Assembly: GCF_905404315.1 (NCBI RefSeq)
Contig: NC_066301.1
Location: 3,410,001-3,474,000, forward strand
Direction: 5' to 3'
Length of the DNA: 64,000 nucleotides
Origin: Leptidea sinapis
Taxonomy: Eukaryota > Arthropoda > Insecta > Lepidoptera > Pieridae
Below the pieces are notes generated by a model, which ran no database searches, was not told where the DNA came from, and saw nothing but the letters and a program-made list of their open reading frames with translations. The position numbers and the translations under genes are program-made. Positions within the stretch are counted from its first letter, which is position 1. Every line of letters starts with the position of its first letter. This document shows positions 1 to 9,920 of this stretch, one piece after another.

Positions 1-568
1 GTCGCTTTGTAATATTAAATTTAATGCTTTATTCATTTTATCTTGATTTGATACAATACTACTTATTATTTGAGTGCTCTCGGAAACAAATTTCTTATTT
101 AAGCTGACATGATTATGTAATTCTACTTCTAATTTCTGTTCATTACTGTGCAAGATCTTAATAGCGCGATCGTACTTTAACGCGTCTGTGTAATCCAAAT
201 TACCAGAAATGCTTTTTATGACGGAACCGAGACCGTCGATGAGACCTCTTTTATTTCGTGATGATTGAAATATGTTGAGTTTATTTGTAATTGATGCAAT
301 TTTACTATTGAGATGTTCTATGTGTGGGTCAAAAAGGAATACAGTTTTATTATTTAATAAGGGTCTTAATTCGGATATCTGGCTTTTCACTAATTCTATC
401 TGTCTATGAATATTTTCTAAGTCTATATGGCTAAGGAAGGCGTGGTAATGTGAGACGATTCTTGCTACTCCTAGTTTGAAAGGAAGTAATCCTGGTCCAT
501 TGTCAAGTGAGTCAATCGTTACTTCTTGTCCTAAGGTCGTGCGGAGTACTGTCAGCCATAGAAATATC
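1..568 (-). CDS. env: Envelope fusion glycoprotein, N-terminal 189 codons (partial)
   Basis: This frame is open from 568 to the window edge. It overlaps the last 57 bases of the integrase frame in a different phase. There is no early ATG. The frame begins just after a splice-acceptor-like TTGTTGCAG (577-569), which fits env being made from a spliced RNA as in gypsy-group errantiviruses. A hydrophobic run (IFLWLTV) near the start could be a signal-peptide core. At 258-247 the residues RNKR form a furin-type site, followed directly by a Gly/Leu/Ile-rich stretch, the arrangement seen at the F1 fusion-peptide start of F-like envelopes of errantiviruses and baculoviruses. The transmembrane anchor and C-terminus are outside the window, so integrity cannot be judged. 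No stop or frameshift is seen in the visible part. Confidence 0.82.
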
Positions 569-1333
569 CTGCAACAAGGTGAGGTTTTTAGGGCTTCGCT
601 TAAGGCGAGATTTGGCAACTGGACCGCGTTTTTTCTTTGTGTAAATGTGGATTGGAAGGTCTGCAAGTACAGTATCCTGCGTAAAGCGAGGGGCTAGTTT
701 TTGTCGGGATGCCAAAGGATTTTTTATAAAGACTTGCTGGTCAGGGGTATAGTCTATCTCCGGCTCCCTATCCTTGTTACGATTTTCAGTCAGTTGGGTG
801 CGTTCGTGTAAGGAAATCTCATTAATCATATCATATACTTGACGCATTCGTTTCCTATGGTCTTGTGAATTCTGCTGAAATAGATGTTCAGTTAAGTCAA
901 TGTCAATTGGGTCACGCGGGTCAAAATGTCCTGTTATCAAGTCCAAAGGCCTACACCTCGTGAAACTATGGATGGAACTATTGTATGCTAAGATAGCATA
1001 AGGCATGAGATTAACAGCTGGTTCATTCCGTTTCTCAAGTTTCAGTATCCTTAGATGTTCAAGGATAGTGGAATGAAATCGTTCTACTATACCATTGTCG
1101 TTTGGTGAATGTGCTAGTATTTTATGATGTTGCATCTTATGGATCCGGATGAATTCTGCAAATAACTGATTTGTAAATTCAGGTCCACCATCTGTCACTA
1201 CTGTCAATGGGACACCGTGATGTGTGCAAAATATTAATAATGCTTGTACGACACTCAGAGTAGTACTATCCCTTAAGTGGTAGGCTTGCGCGTATTTAGA
1301 AAACGCATCTACAATTGTTAAAAATTTTTCGTT
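512..1333 (-). pseudogene. pol: Pol, integrase core and C-terminal part downstream of a premature stop
   Basis: This is the continuation of pol in the same frame after the TAA at 1334-1336. It holds the second catalytic Asp of the DDE integrase in TDGGPEF and the catalytic Glu in VERF. Exactly 35 residues separate the two, so this is a standard D,D35E core. The first catalytic Asp lies just before the stop, in the upstream part. The C-terminal tail is basic, as is usual for retroviral integrases, and ends at 512. Any integrase made from an internal start would lack the zinc domain and first Asp. Apart from the stop, the reading frame is uninterrupted. Confidence 0.88.
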
Positions 1334-4186
1334 TTAAGCTGTAAAAAGATCAAGATGAATTATCTGAAACGGTTTAGAAGGAGGGGAAACTATTAAAAAT
1401 CTTTGTTTAATTGGATTTCGGTCATATTTAGCCTGTCCACAAATGCTACATTCATTTATATATTTACTTGTACATTCTTTCATCCTAGGCCAATAGTATT
1501 TAGATGATAAGGCCAAGTAACATTCAGTGATACCACGATGGTTTGTTTTACCCTCATGATATTTTTTTATGATGTCCTGTTGTCGCAAATATTCCTTAAC
1601 GTTTTCTAATTCGATTTTTGTCAAGATGAGATTCATCGAAGAGCTTTTAAAGTTATCTTGTATAATTGGAATAATCTTATACATAGCGAGAGGTGGATGG
1701 ATTATTATACCTGTTCTTACTTTTGGATTAATATATTCCTTAACTGCATTAACAACGTCATTAGTCAAGTTAGATTCGGAAAGTTGTATAGTAGTCCGGG
1801 TGTGAGTTTCAAAGGGTTTAGTCACTACTGGTCTTTTCGTAATATCGCCTACTAAAATGAAACAAATCTGTCTACTGAATTTATTTAGTGGTTCATCTGA
1901 AATTGGGACTTCGAGTATTGGAATTTCGTTACTAGTGTGAACAGTCACTGTTTCTGAATTAATCGGTAATCTGGAGGGAGCCGATAGAGTTTCAGACCCC
2001 GCAACTGATTGAGGCTTTTCAGATACATTAACAACTATAGAACTAGTGTCTTCATTATTTAATTCAACACGAGACAAAGCGTCTGCATTGGTGTTATGTT
2101 TGCCTTGCTTATAGACTGCGGTGAAATTATATTCACTCAACTTAAGTCTCCAACGGGTGAGTCTAGAGCCAGGCTCTTTAAGGCTCATAACCCATTGTAG
2201 AGGTCTATGGTCTGTGACTATTTTGAATTTTCTACCGAATAAATACGGACGAAAGTATTTTGTTGCCCAAACGATGGCTAGCAGTTCCTTTTCGATTGTA
2301 CTGTAGTTTGTCTCACTCGAGTTTAAAGTCCTGGATGCGTAAGCTATTGGTTTGTCGCTACCTATTGGTCCTTGAGAAAGAACAGCACCTATCGCGAAGT
2401 TAGAAGCGTCAGTTGTTAGAACAAAGTCTTTAGTGAAGTCCGGGTATTGTAGTATAGGGTCGTTAGTCAAGAGTATCTTACATTTCTCAAAACAGTCAAT
2501 GTATTTGGGATCGTTGTGGGTGATTTTTGAACCTTTTTTTAGACATTGCGTCATGGGTTTAGTTATACGAGCAAAGTCTGGAATAAACTTCCTGTAATAA
2601 CCGAGCAAACCGAGGAAACGCTTAATCTCGGAAGCAGTTTTTGGAATGGGGAATCTCTGGATGGCAGTGATTTTATCGGGATTAGGCTTTATACCATCTT
2701 TACTTATAACGTGTCCTAAATATGAGGTTCCTAACTTTAAGAATTCTGACTTATCCATTTGAATTTTGAAGTTAGATTCCCTTAATCTTTTGAAAACTTT
2801 TTCTAAATTAACTATGTGTTCCTGTAATGAGACGCTAAACACTATTATATCATCCAAATATACTAAACAGATAACATTCTGGAGATCCCTTAGGACATCA
2901 TCCATCACACGTTGAAATGTGGATGGTGAATTTTTCAGACCCATTGGCATTCGTGAAAATTCGAAATGCCCATGTTCTACGTTAAATGCCGTCTTGTGGA
3001 TGTCAGAGGGGTCCATTTCTACCTGATAGAATCCACTTGCAAGGTCTAAAGTGGTGAAATAATGACAGTTACCAAGCTTATCCAAAATATCGTTAATGTT
3101 GGGGATGGGGTATTTGTCATCTATAGTTTTTTCATTAATTTTACGGAAATCAACAACAATACGCCATTTAATTTTTCCAGAGGCATCGCTTTTCTTTGGA
3201 ACTACCCATATGGGGGAGCTCCATGCTGATTGTGAAGGACGGATTATCCCTTGCTCAAGCATTTTTGTAATTTGTTCCCGTACTTCCTGTCTGTGAACGT
3301 AAGGGTATCTATAGGTTTTAGTATAAACGGGTAATTCATCTGTGGTACGGATTTTATGTTTAATTTTATTGGTGAATGTCAAGGGTTCACCATCAAGATA
3401 AAAAACGTCAGCATATTGTGCACAGAGAGATTCTAAGTTAGCACGTTCTTCTGGATTCAAATGATTAGTTCGTAATCGCGAAAGAACTTCCGAAGCACGA
3501 TCACTAGGTTGTTGAGTGTGCGTGCATTGCTCATTAAATAGTTCTGCACTAAGCGGTTTATCCATTGAGAACACTATATCATGCTTAGTGGGGTTTACGA
3601 TCTCTATTATACCGCGATTGTTCTTGACTGTGGTAATGCAATCGCGAATAGTACAGTTGGATATTATTTGTTCTGTCACTAAAACATCACCATCATGAAA
3701 ATTAATAGGTATGCGGATCAATTTGGATGTGTTAGCCGGTATTATATCTTCATAAAGATTACAATTTCGTGAATCATACATGCATAACTGGTTGGTCGAC
3801 TTACGTGTAACTAAGACTTTAGTTTTTAAATCTATGCTAGACTCTAATTTTTCTAATAAATCTAAGCCAATTAAACCATCAAAATAGTTATGAAATTTAT
3901 ATATAAAAAGAGTAATCTCACTATCTTCGTTAAACTCAGAAAAACACGGTATGGTAATTGAATAATTATTCCTAGTGGTCGCATGAATATTAGTTACCTC
4001 AAAGGGTTCATAATTACACGGAACATTTGAAAAAAAATTTTTGACAGCTTCAGGGCTAATAAAGGACTGATTCGCGCCTGTATCGATTAATAATTTTAAG
4101 GGTGGATCTGCTATTTGAATAAATGGAAGTTGTCTCTGAGTTTGTAGATTAATTTCTATTTTGGTTTTTCTGATTTTTGAGTTTCC
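1334..4186 (-). CDS. pol: Pol: protease, reverse transcriptase, RNase H and integrase N-terminus
   Basis: The frame lies -1 relative to gag and overlaps the A-rich end of gag, which suggests -1 ribosomal frameshifting. I could not settle on a canonical slippery heptamer, so the start is approximate. Domains in order: aspartic protease with LIDTGAN (about 4090-4070); reverse transcriptase, with the catalytic YLDD near 2860-2850; RNase H with TTDASN near 2415; then the integrase H-H-C-C zinc domain (HEGKTNH, later CSIC) at about 1550-1430. It ends at TAA 1334-1336, a few residues after the first catalytic Asp of integrase in HLDLF. The stop prevents a full polyprotein but leaves protease, RT and RNase H intact. 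Motif content and length match errantiviruses. Confidence 0.92.
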   Translation of the reverse strand, partial: GNSKIRKTKIEINLQTQRQLPFIQIADPPLKLLIDTGANQSFISPEAVKNFFSNVPCNYEPFEVTNIHATTRNNYSITIPCFSEFNEDSEITLFIYKFHNYFDGLIGLDLLEKLESSIDLKTKVLVTRKSTNQLCMYDSRNCNLYEDIIPANTSKLIRIPINFHDGDVLVTEQIISNCTIRDCITTVKNNRGIIEIVNPTKHDIVFSMDKPLSAELFNEQCTHTQQPSDRASEVLSRLRTNHLNPEERANLESLCAQYADVFYLDGEPLTFTNKIKHKIRTTDELPVYTKTYRYPYVHRQEVREQITKMLEQGIIRPSQSAWSSPIWVVPKKSDASGKIKWRIVVDFRKINEKTIDDKYPIPNINDILDKLGNCHYFTTLDLASGFYQVEMDPSDIHKTAFNVEHGHFEFSRMPMGLKNSPSTFQRVMDDVLRDLQNVICLVYLDDIIVFSVSLQEHIVNLEKVFKRLRESNFKIQMDKSEFLKLGTSYLGHVISKDGIKPNPDKITAIQRFPIPKTASEIKRFLGLLGYYRKFIPDFARITKPMTQCLKKGSKITHNDPKYIDCFEKCKILLTNDPILQYPDFTKDFVLTTDASNFAIGAVLSQGPIGSDKPIAYASRTLNSSETNYSTIEKELLAIVWATKYFRPYLFGRKFKIVTDHRPLQWVMSLKEPGSRLTRWRLKLSEYNFTAVYKQGKHNTNADALSRVELNNEDTSSIVVNVSEKPQSVAGSETLSAPSRLPINSETVTVHTSNEIPILEVPISDEPLNKFSRQICFILVGDITKRPVVTKPFETHTRTTIQLSESNLTNDVVNAVKEYINPKVRTGIIIHPPLAMYKIIPIIQDNFKSSSMNLILTKIELENVKEYLRQQDIIKKYHEGKTNHRGITECYLALSSKYYWPRMKECTSKYINECSICGQAKYDRNPIKQRFLIVSPPSKPFQIIHLDLFTA

Positions 4187-5397
4187 TGAAAATCCTGATT
4201 ATCAGAAGGATGTTCATCATGGTGCTCTTCAACGTAAGCGGGAGTATGAGCACTATACGCTTGCTCGTACATTGGCTCATAATATAAAGGTTCTGAGTAC
4301 GTCTGTTCGTAATAGTCATAGTCATATTCAGGGTATTCGTAATAATTGTAATAGTCAACGTCGTTTAAGTTTATTTCACGCGTCTTGAAATAATTAGATG
4401 GGGGTGGATTTCCATGTTGTCTCCAGTCACGTCCTATCATCGGTCTAGGCAATGGCTTAGTAACATAGTGGCTTACGCCACTCATGGGTGAAGGACCGTT
4501 ATTATTAGGTGTGTGTCCTAACCTTTGCTGAGGAACTCTAAACACGTTGCTTTGCGGTCTGTAATTAGGTGGAGGTGCGCTGAAAATTTGTTGTGTACGC
4601 GTAGGGCCTCTGTTAGGCGGTGCTTGGGGTTGCCAGACTTGCAATGGCCCCGGTGGCTGAAAATTATGCTTTGGATTTCCTGGTGCGACATTGAATGAAT
4701 TAAAAGTAAAAGGCTGCGAGGGTGGCAAATTAAAAGGCTTAACATTATACTTATTTGTTGCGTCATATGAAGACGTAGACTGCACTCTGCGTTCACCTGG
4801 TAATTGGTCATTGCGCTGCTGTAAATATAAGGTGTTGATTTCCTCTTGAACGTACTCTAATGCCTTCTCTATTGTATCCGGTCGCATGCACCGAATACGT
4901 GAACCTAATGGGTCTTTCAGACCTCGTACAAACGCTTGTAGGGTTAACTTTTTATATAATGTACGCTTTGCTTCTACGGTAGTGGTTATCGTTTCATGAA
5001 GTGTAACATAGGTCATTATTGTACTAAACAAACTCTGACATTTTTCATAAAATTCTTGAGGTGATGAATTTTTCTGGGTTAAAAGTGTTAAATCATTATA
5101 CAAAGCGGTCTCATCTCGCTGGTCAGCAAAATTATTAATTAAGGCATTTCTAATACCCTGCCAATTTTCGGGGATGCCATTTGAATTTATTGTGCGCGCG
5201 GCATGTCCGGTAATTTTATTAAGGATACCATTTAATAAGGAAAGGTTACTGAGTTCATATCCTGGCTCCGCTCTAATAAATTGGGCTACCAGTTGATCAC
5301 ACAAATGCACGAACCGCGTAAGTACGTTCGGATTTCCATCGAACTCGGGTAACAAGCGTAAGGCCTTGAAAACTTGGTCTACTAAATCTACACTCAT
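4156..5397 (-). CDS. gag: Gag polyprotein
   Basis: This is a 413-residue frame starting at the ATG at 5397. The frame is open further upstream, to about 5565, but contains no other ATG. The N-terminal two thirds is a helical capsid-like region that includes EFDGNP near the start, GIRNALINNF, and an FVRGLKDPLGSRIR stretch, as in gypsy-group Gag proteins. No CCHC zinc knuckle is present, which is usual for errantiviruses. The C-terminal third is low-complexity: Pro/Asn/Gln-rich, then strongly Tyr-rich (about 4370-4260), then acidic. It overlaps the pol frame at its end. The protein would form the particle core and package element RNA. Confidence 0.9.
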   Translation of the reverse strand: MSVDLVDQVFKALRLLPEFDGNPNVLTRFVHLCDQLVAQFIRAEPGYELSNLSLLNGILNKITGHAARTINSNGIPENWQGIRNALINNFADQRDETALYNDLTLLTQKNSSPQEFYEKCQSLFSTIMTYVTLHETITTTVEAKRTLYKKLTLQAFVRGLKDPLGSRIRCMRPDTIEKALEYVQEEINTLYLQQRNDQLPGERRVQSTSSYDATNKYNVKPFNLPPSQPFTFNSFNVAPGNPKHNFQPPGPLQVWQPQAPPNRGPTRTQQIFSAPPPNYRPQSNVFRVPQQRLGHTPNNNGPSPMSGVSHYVTKPLPRPMIGRDWRQHGNPPPSNYFKTREINLNDVDYYNYYEYPEYDYDYYEQTYSEPLYYEPMYEQAYSAHTPAYVEEHHDEHPSDNQDFQETQKSEKPK

Positions 5398-5792
5398 TTT
5401 TGAATTAATATTATTATGCAAATTAAATAAACTAGAAAATTCTATGCTATCGCTACTTTCTAATATATCCTCTAAATTCCTACTTGCATCAATTTGCGAG
5501 ATTCTACTAATACTAATTGACCTAGTGGTCCTCGGTTTCCGTGGATGGAAATTTTTTAAAATTTAATAGGTACACAGAGGAAATTACACTGGAAAACAAA
5601 AGGAAAGAGAAAAAAAATCACAGGAAAATTACAATTAAAAAGGGTGAGCAACTCTAGTAAGATCTAGGTACTTACCAAATCATCTGCATTTCTCTGCTGT
5701 ATCGATTTTCGGATACTCTACCTCGCCGCAACTCAAGTAGGTTCTAATAGCCCTTATCGGTGATCGATTCACTGACTCTATTATTTTAGACT

Positions 5793-5810
5793 ATCCTACC
5801 GACTGCGCCA
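5793..5810 (-). other. Primer-binding site, tRNA-Ser type
   Basis: The minus strand reads TGGCGCAGTCGGTAGGAT immediately inside the 5' LTR. This is the primer-binding sequence known for the 17.6/297 branch of errantiviruses, which prime with tRNA-Ser, and differs from the tRNA-Lys type of gypsy itself. Its position fixes the inner LTR boundary at 5811. Confidence 0.88.
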
Positions 5811-6241
5811 ATTACGTTGGTTGCAGCCAGGAGATGCAAAAAAATGCAAATTTACTTCAACTTATTTATTACAAGAAAGTTAAAACTAATTACAATTAAT
5901 TATCCTAATGTCTACTGATCGATGCTAGATCAAGTAATGAATTCAATTATATTTCCCATGATCGGGTAAACGCCGTCATGATGTCACCTAAGTCACGTTT
6001 CTGCTGCGCTTGCGCCTCGTGCTTCGAGTGCCGTGTGCAACGTTTATGCAGCGCTTCGCTAGGGTTAGCTATGCGTAACACGCGAGTAAAATAATTAAAT
6101 AAAAATGTAAATAAATAAATAAGAAAATACCAGCTATCAAGTTGAAAGCAAAACTTCAATACATTTTCTGTTTACGAAGATATATCTGCGTTTCTAATTG
6201 TTTTTCATACATTTGTACAGATAAGTCAGCAAACGCTGACT
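5811..6241 (-). repeat. 5' LTR of the errantivirus, about 431 bp
   Basis: The inner edge is set by the primer-binding site. The outer edge is inferred from the AGT start usual for errantivirus LTRs and the adjacent TATA (6242-6245). The outermost 18 bases (6224-6241) are a near-perfect palindrome with 7-bp arms. AATAAA on the minus strand at 5870-5865 is a likely polyadenylation signal. With only one LTR in view, the outer boundary is an inference. Confidence 0.72.
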
Positions 6242-6245
6242 TATA

Positions 6246-6924
6246 TTTAATTATTTAAATACCAAAAATTAATAATGCCATATCCAAAGCAGAAGAGTTC
6301 CTTCTCACGCAGCGTACACAGAACGCCATGATCTATCAAGTTGTCGGCACAAGATTAATGCGTACAGATGATTGACGATTTGCGTTGCGAAGCCGCGCTA
6401 ATGGTCAATATAAAGCGTTATTTGAACAAATATCCTCAATGCTAATATTATAAGTTATTGTTAGACTTCCATTTGTTCCTTGAAGTCTATTTAAAAGTAG
6501 TCTGATAAGTTGTCTGTGATTAATTATATGTTTAATCTCTTATCTATTTTTCTTCCTCATCCAGAAATAAAATAGTGTCTCTTAGGTATTAGTTGGTGTA
6601 CTTTCAAAGTAGTTGTTACTTTTTGGCAGACTAATCAAAAGCTGTATTATGAATTCAAACAGGATTTTAGAATCTCCGAAGTGATACCAGGGAAAACACT
6701 AGATCTGTTGAAAAGATCTAAAAGAGCATTTATATTAACAAAATTTAATATTGAAAAAGCACAGTAGGTATTTATAAGTTGTACAGAAAATGTGTTACAG
6801 ATAAAGTGTATAACAAGACTACAATAGGATTACCTGCTTCTTATGCATACTTTTAACTCTTTATGACATTGGGAAGATTAACTGCCTGAAGATTATCGCA
6901 CAGTACGTATATTATTTATCAAAC
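6246..6924. other. No recognised feature
   Basis: AT-rich sequence between the retrovirus and a LINE fragment. I see no long frame, tandem repeat or inverted repeat. Confidence 0.5.
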
Positions 6925-7474
6925 TATGCAAGGTTCGTTGGTACGCAGGTCCGGCCACAAATGGAGTATTGCTGTCATCTCTGGTCTGGCGCACCCCAGT
7001 ATCAGCTCAATCCATTTGACCGCGTGCAACGCAGAGCAGCTCGAATTGTCGGCGACCTAGCGCTCTGTGAACGGCTGGATCACTTGGCGTTGCGTAGAGA
7101 CGTCGCTTCATTGTGTGTCTTCTACCGCATTTATCACGGGGAGTGTTCCAAAGAGCTGTTTAACCTGATTCCTGCCGCCGAATTCCACCTTCGCACGACA
7201 CGCCACAAGTTATGATATCATCCCCACCATCTGGATGTGTGGCGGTCCTCCACAGTGCGGTTTTCAAGGAGCTTTCTTCGTCGTACTTCGAAGCTGTGGA
7301 TTGAGCTTCCTTGTGCGGTGTTTCCGGGATGATACGACATGGGTACCTTCAAAAAAAGCGCGTACACCTTCCTTAAAGGCCGGCAACGCTCTTGTGATTC
7401 CTCTGGTGTTGCAAGAGAATGTGGGCGGCGAATTCGTACGCTCGTTTGTCCTCCTATTCCATAAAAAAAAAGAT
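6925..7474 (+). mobile_element. LINE-A 3' end (C-terminal coding region plus A-tail)
   Basis: A 5'-truncated non-LTR retrotransposon. The translation contains MEYCCHLWSGAPQYQ, VQRRAARIVGD and ELPCAVFPG, the C-terminal region of a CR1/Jockey-group reverse-transcriptase ORF that is very common in Lepidoptera. One TGA interrupts the frame at 7213. It ends in CATAAAAAAAAA. It is the best-preserved of about seven LINE-A pieces in the window. Confidence 0.87.
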
Positions 7475-7642
7475 TAATAGAGCTTGAAAAATAACTTCAT
7501 TTTGATAATTTACCAAGCAGGTCGTTAACAGATACTAAACTGGCGATCAATATCAGCAGATATTGGTTCTGTTTTTGTGTTACAACAGAGAATTGTTCGA
7601 GCTAAATACAGTATGGAAACAAGCGAGTGACTTAGATCTAGA
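7475..7642. other. No recognised feature
   Basis: A short AT-rich spacer between two LINE fragments. Confidence 0.4.
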
Positions 7643-7862
7643 TTTCTTCTTCTTCTTCGTGATACTCTTGGCAGAGCGATCGTGGTCATTTCGAAGTGAC
7701 ATCTTTTATTATGTGATTTGCCGCACGAGTATTCGCCACTTTTCTCTGCTGGCCGACAGCCTGGTTCAATCGTTCGTTCAATTGACGCTCTCAGCAGAGT
7801 TATTTTGGTTGTTCCATCGCATGAGCGACCTTCCTCGCCCTTCCGTGCTCCCCACTTTGATG
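7643..7862 (-). mobile_element. LINE C-terminal fragment (GRSP-RW type)
   Basis: A second copy lies at 46743-46962. On the minus strand that better copy translates with GRSPMRWMDQI, a LINE ORF2 C-terminal signature. Both begin near a run of CTTCTT and both are short 5'-truncated tails. This copy is more diverged and has no usable frame. Confidence 0.65.
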
Positions 7863-7984
7863 ATATAGATATTTTGGTGCTATATAATATATAATATTGG
7901 TGTAGATCTAGATTTATTTAAAGATGTAAATAATATTATGTTATTTATGATGTTAATACATTATAATATTATGTATGGAAATTT

Positions 7985-8200
7985 ATTCCTTATCCATAAA
8001 AATGCCAAAAAACAAACTGTTTATTAATTCTAGATTAAACAAAACCGGCGAATAAAATATTGACAAATGTGTTCGATTTTATAATAAAATACCTGAAAAC
8101 ATATGGAAAATGTCACTAAGTAAGGTCAGAGCTTGTATAAAATTAAAACAAACAGAAAATTTCTTATACAGTATTAATAATTACATATTTTTATTATAAC
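7985..8200 (+). mobile_element. Jockey-like LINE C-terminal relic
   Basis: One frame reads CVRFYNKIPENIWKMSLSK, the extreme C-terminus of Jockey-like ORF2 proteins. Stops occur upstream and no RT core remains. It is related to the minus-strand relic at 62540-62935, which covers the part just before it. Confidence 0.6.
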
Positions 8201-8396
8201 AAGCCAAAGTATGATTTGCTAAAATCGCATACTTTTTATTTTAATTTCTTTTATTGGTGTCAACAAACAGTGAAACATTACATCTTACTATCTAAAATAC
8301 ATTATAGGGTTATAATAAATGTTAAAATAACCACAGATTAATTACAAACATTGAGAAAAGTAAACATTACATTACAACTATTACAAATTACGTATA

Positions 8397-8935
8397 AATC
8401 AAATCAAATCAAAATCAGTTTACTCACGTAGGTCATAGAAACGACACTTATGAATGTCAAAAAAAATTTTCTTTTTATTGAATCTACCGCTACTTCGTAA
8501 AGGGTTGAGAAGAAGTAGCAAGAAACTCATTGTCAATCTTTTATATCAAGATTTACATTTACATCGATTTATAAATCATTTCAATTACAATATAATAATA
8601 TGTAAAATGATGCAACAAACACACTCAAACGTCAAATAGTCAATGTCTTACACGAGTAAGTCAAAAAAGTAAATGTAAATTAATACAAAAGTTATTGAGT
8701 ATAGTATCTGCATCATCCACATACACCATAAATAAATAAAGGTATTCTGTGAGCGTTTTATAAGCGATTATAAATAAATAAATATGTATATATCCATACA
8801 TATATACACACACCATAACTTTTAAGAATCTGAAACCGAGTCCCCGGCAACAGGATCATCCTGCCACCACAAGCAGCGCCCGTTCACGAGCATGACGCAT
8901 GAGCCAGCCATCGCCTCCCTCAAACATATACTTAT
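8397..8935 (-). mobile_element. LINE 3' UTR with pentanucleotide tail
   Basis: On the minus strand this ends in a GATTT/TTTGA repeat (8397-8415) and is collinear over its length with the plus-strand copy at 19310-19866. Both start at a GC-rich segment that includes GAACGGGCGCTGCTTGTGG. There is no coding capacity. Confidence 0.78.
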
Positions 8936-8937
8936 AC

Positions 8938-9301
8938 TATACTAGCTGACCCGGCAAACGTTGTTTTGCCATATAAAGTATAATTCACGCGATAGTTTTA
9001 TAAGTAATAAAATATTGCCTATATTATAGCCTGTACATCATTTTGTTCTATTGTCAAAAGTTTTTGCAGCGCACGCAAAAATAGGTTTTCGATTTTACAC
9101 CTTGTGTTACAAAATAGTAATTTTATTACGGATCCCTAATTTAAAAAAAAAGCATAGCCTATAGCCTTCCTCGATAAATGGACTACCCAACACTGAAAGA
9201 ATCATTCAAATCGGACCAGTAGTACCAGAGATTAGCGCGTTCAAACAAACAAACAAACAAACAAACAAACAAGCACTGCAGATTTATAATGTTATATTAT
9301 T
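8938..9301 (+). repeat. Interspersed repeat starting CTAGCTGACCCGGCAAACG
   Basis: The start and the terminal TATAATGTTATATTATTAT-like end match a dispersed repeat that is widespread in Lepidoptera. Related starts are at 24609 and, inverted, at 51488. A (CAAA)n microsatellite occupies 9242-9271 near the 3' end. I do not assign a class. Confidence 0.65.
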
Positions 9302-9589
9302 ATATTATAGTATAGATATAGGTACTTAGAGTCTTCAATTTTTGAATAGTTTTTTTTAAAGTCCAGAATCACTTGATTAGAACTATAAAATACTTGCATA
9401 GTATTTTTAATGGTGCACTGCTAAATTAATGAGCAAGATTGAAATATTTTCAAAACTCTTTTATTGAACCTAAGGTGTACTATTTAAAATTTAATAAATT
9501 TTAATTTGATATCTATTTCAGACATCGATAATAATTTTTGTATAAATGGATTCATCAGCTCATGTAACTCAAAATCTTAGAACATTTAC

Positions 9590-9911
9590 CAGTGGGAGGC
9601 TCCTTTGCACTGGAAGCCGGCTAGATTATGGGTGTGGTACCCAACGTAACGGCGCCTATTTCTGCCATGAAGCAGTAATGTATATACATCACTGTGGTTC
9701 GGTCTGAAGGGCGCCGCATCTAGTGAAATTACTGGGTAAATGAGACTTAACATCTTATGTCTCAAGGAGATGAGCGCAATTGTGGTGCCGCTCAGAGTAT
9801 TTTTCGGTTTTTCAAGAATCCTGAGTGGCACTGTATTGTAATGGGTAGGGCGTATCAATTACCATCAGCTGAACGTCCTGCTCATCTCGTCCCTTATTTT
9901 TAATAAAAAAA
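9590..9911 (+). mobile_element. Family S SINE-like element, copy 1 (full length, with target duplication)
   Basis: Starts CAGTGGGAGGCTCC and ends in an A-run. AACATTTAC occurs directly before it (9581-9589) and directly after it (9912-9920), a 9-bp target-site duplication that defines both ends at about 320 bp. It is transcribed toward the A-tail, so it is retroposon-like. There is no clear tRNA head, so whether it is a true SINE or a LINE-derived tail is open. Confidence 0.85.
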
Positions 9912-9920
9912 AACATTTAC

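Larger units (their letters stand above)
1..6241 (-). mobile_element. Errantivirus-type Ty3/gypsy LTR retrotransposon with env (3' end outside window)
   Basis: Read on the minus strand, the order is 5' LTR (6241-5811), primer-binding site, gag, protease-RT-RNase H-integrase, env. That is the layout of insect endogenous retroviruses such as 17.6, 297 and TED. The coding blocks are almost entirely open, so the copy looks fairly young, but pol carries one in-frame TAA at 1334-1336. TATA at 6242-6245 abuts the outer LTR end, which fits the alternating A/T target preference known for this group. The 3' LTR, polypurine tract and end of env lie left of position 1. LTR divergence and the second target-site copy therefore cannot be examined here. 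The element sets the left border of the window and no host sequence is visible beyond it. Confidence 0.93.

Noticed and set aside
1334..1336. Programmed readthrough stop within pol
   Set aside because: Errantiviruses are not known to use a stop inside integrase, and the site lies between catalytic residues. A mutation is simpler.
4149..4358. Overlapping frame at the gag/pol junction
   Set aside because: A shadow of the gag end in a third phase. The real continuation is the -1 frame that carries LIDTGAN.
9586..9858. Recurrent short protein with HNLAG and GASHW (also 21597, 23069, 28424, 31705, 39084, 47358, 56252 and others)
   Set aside because: These are translations of the non-coding family S repeat; the phase and integrity vary from copy to copy.
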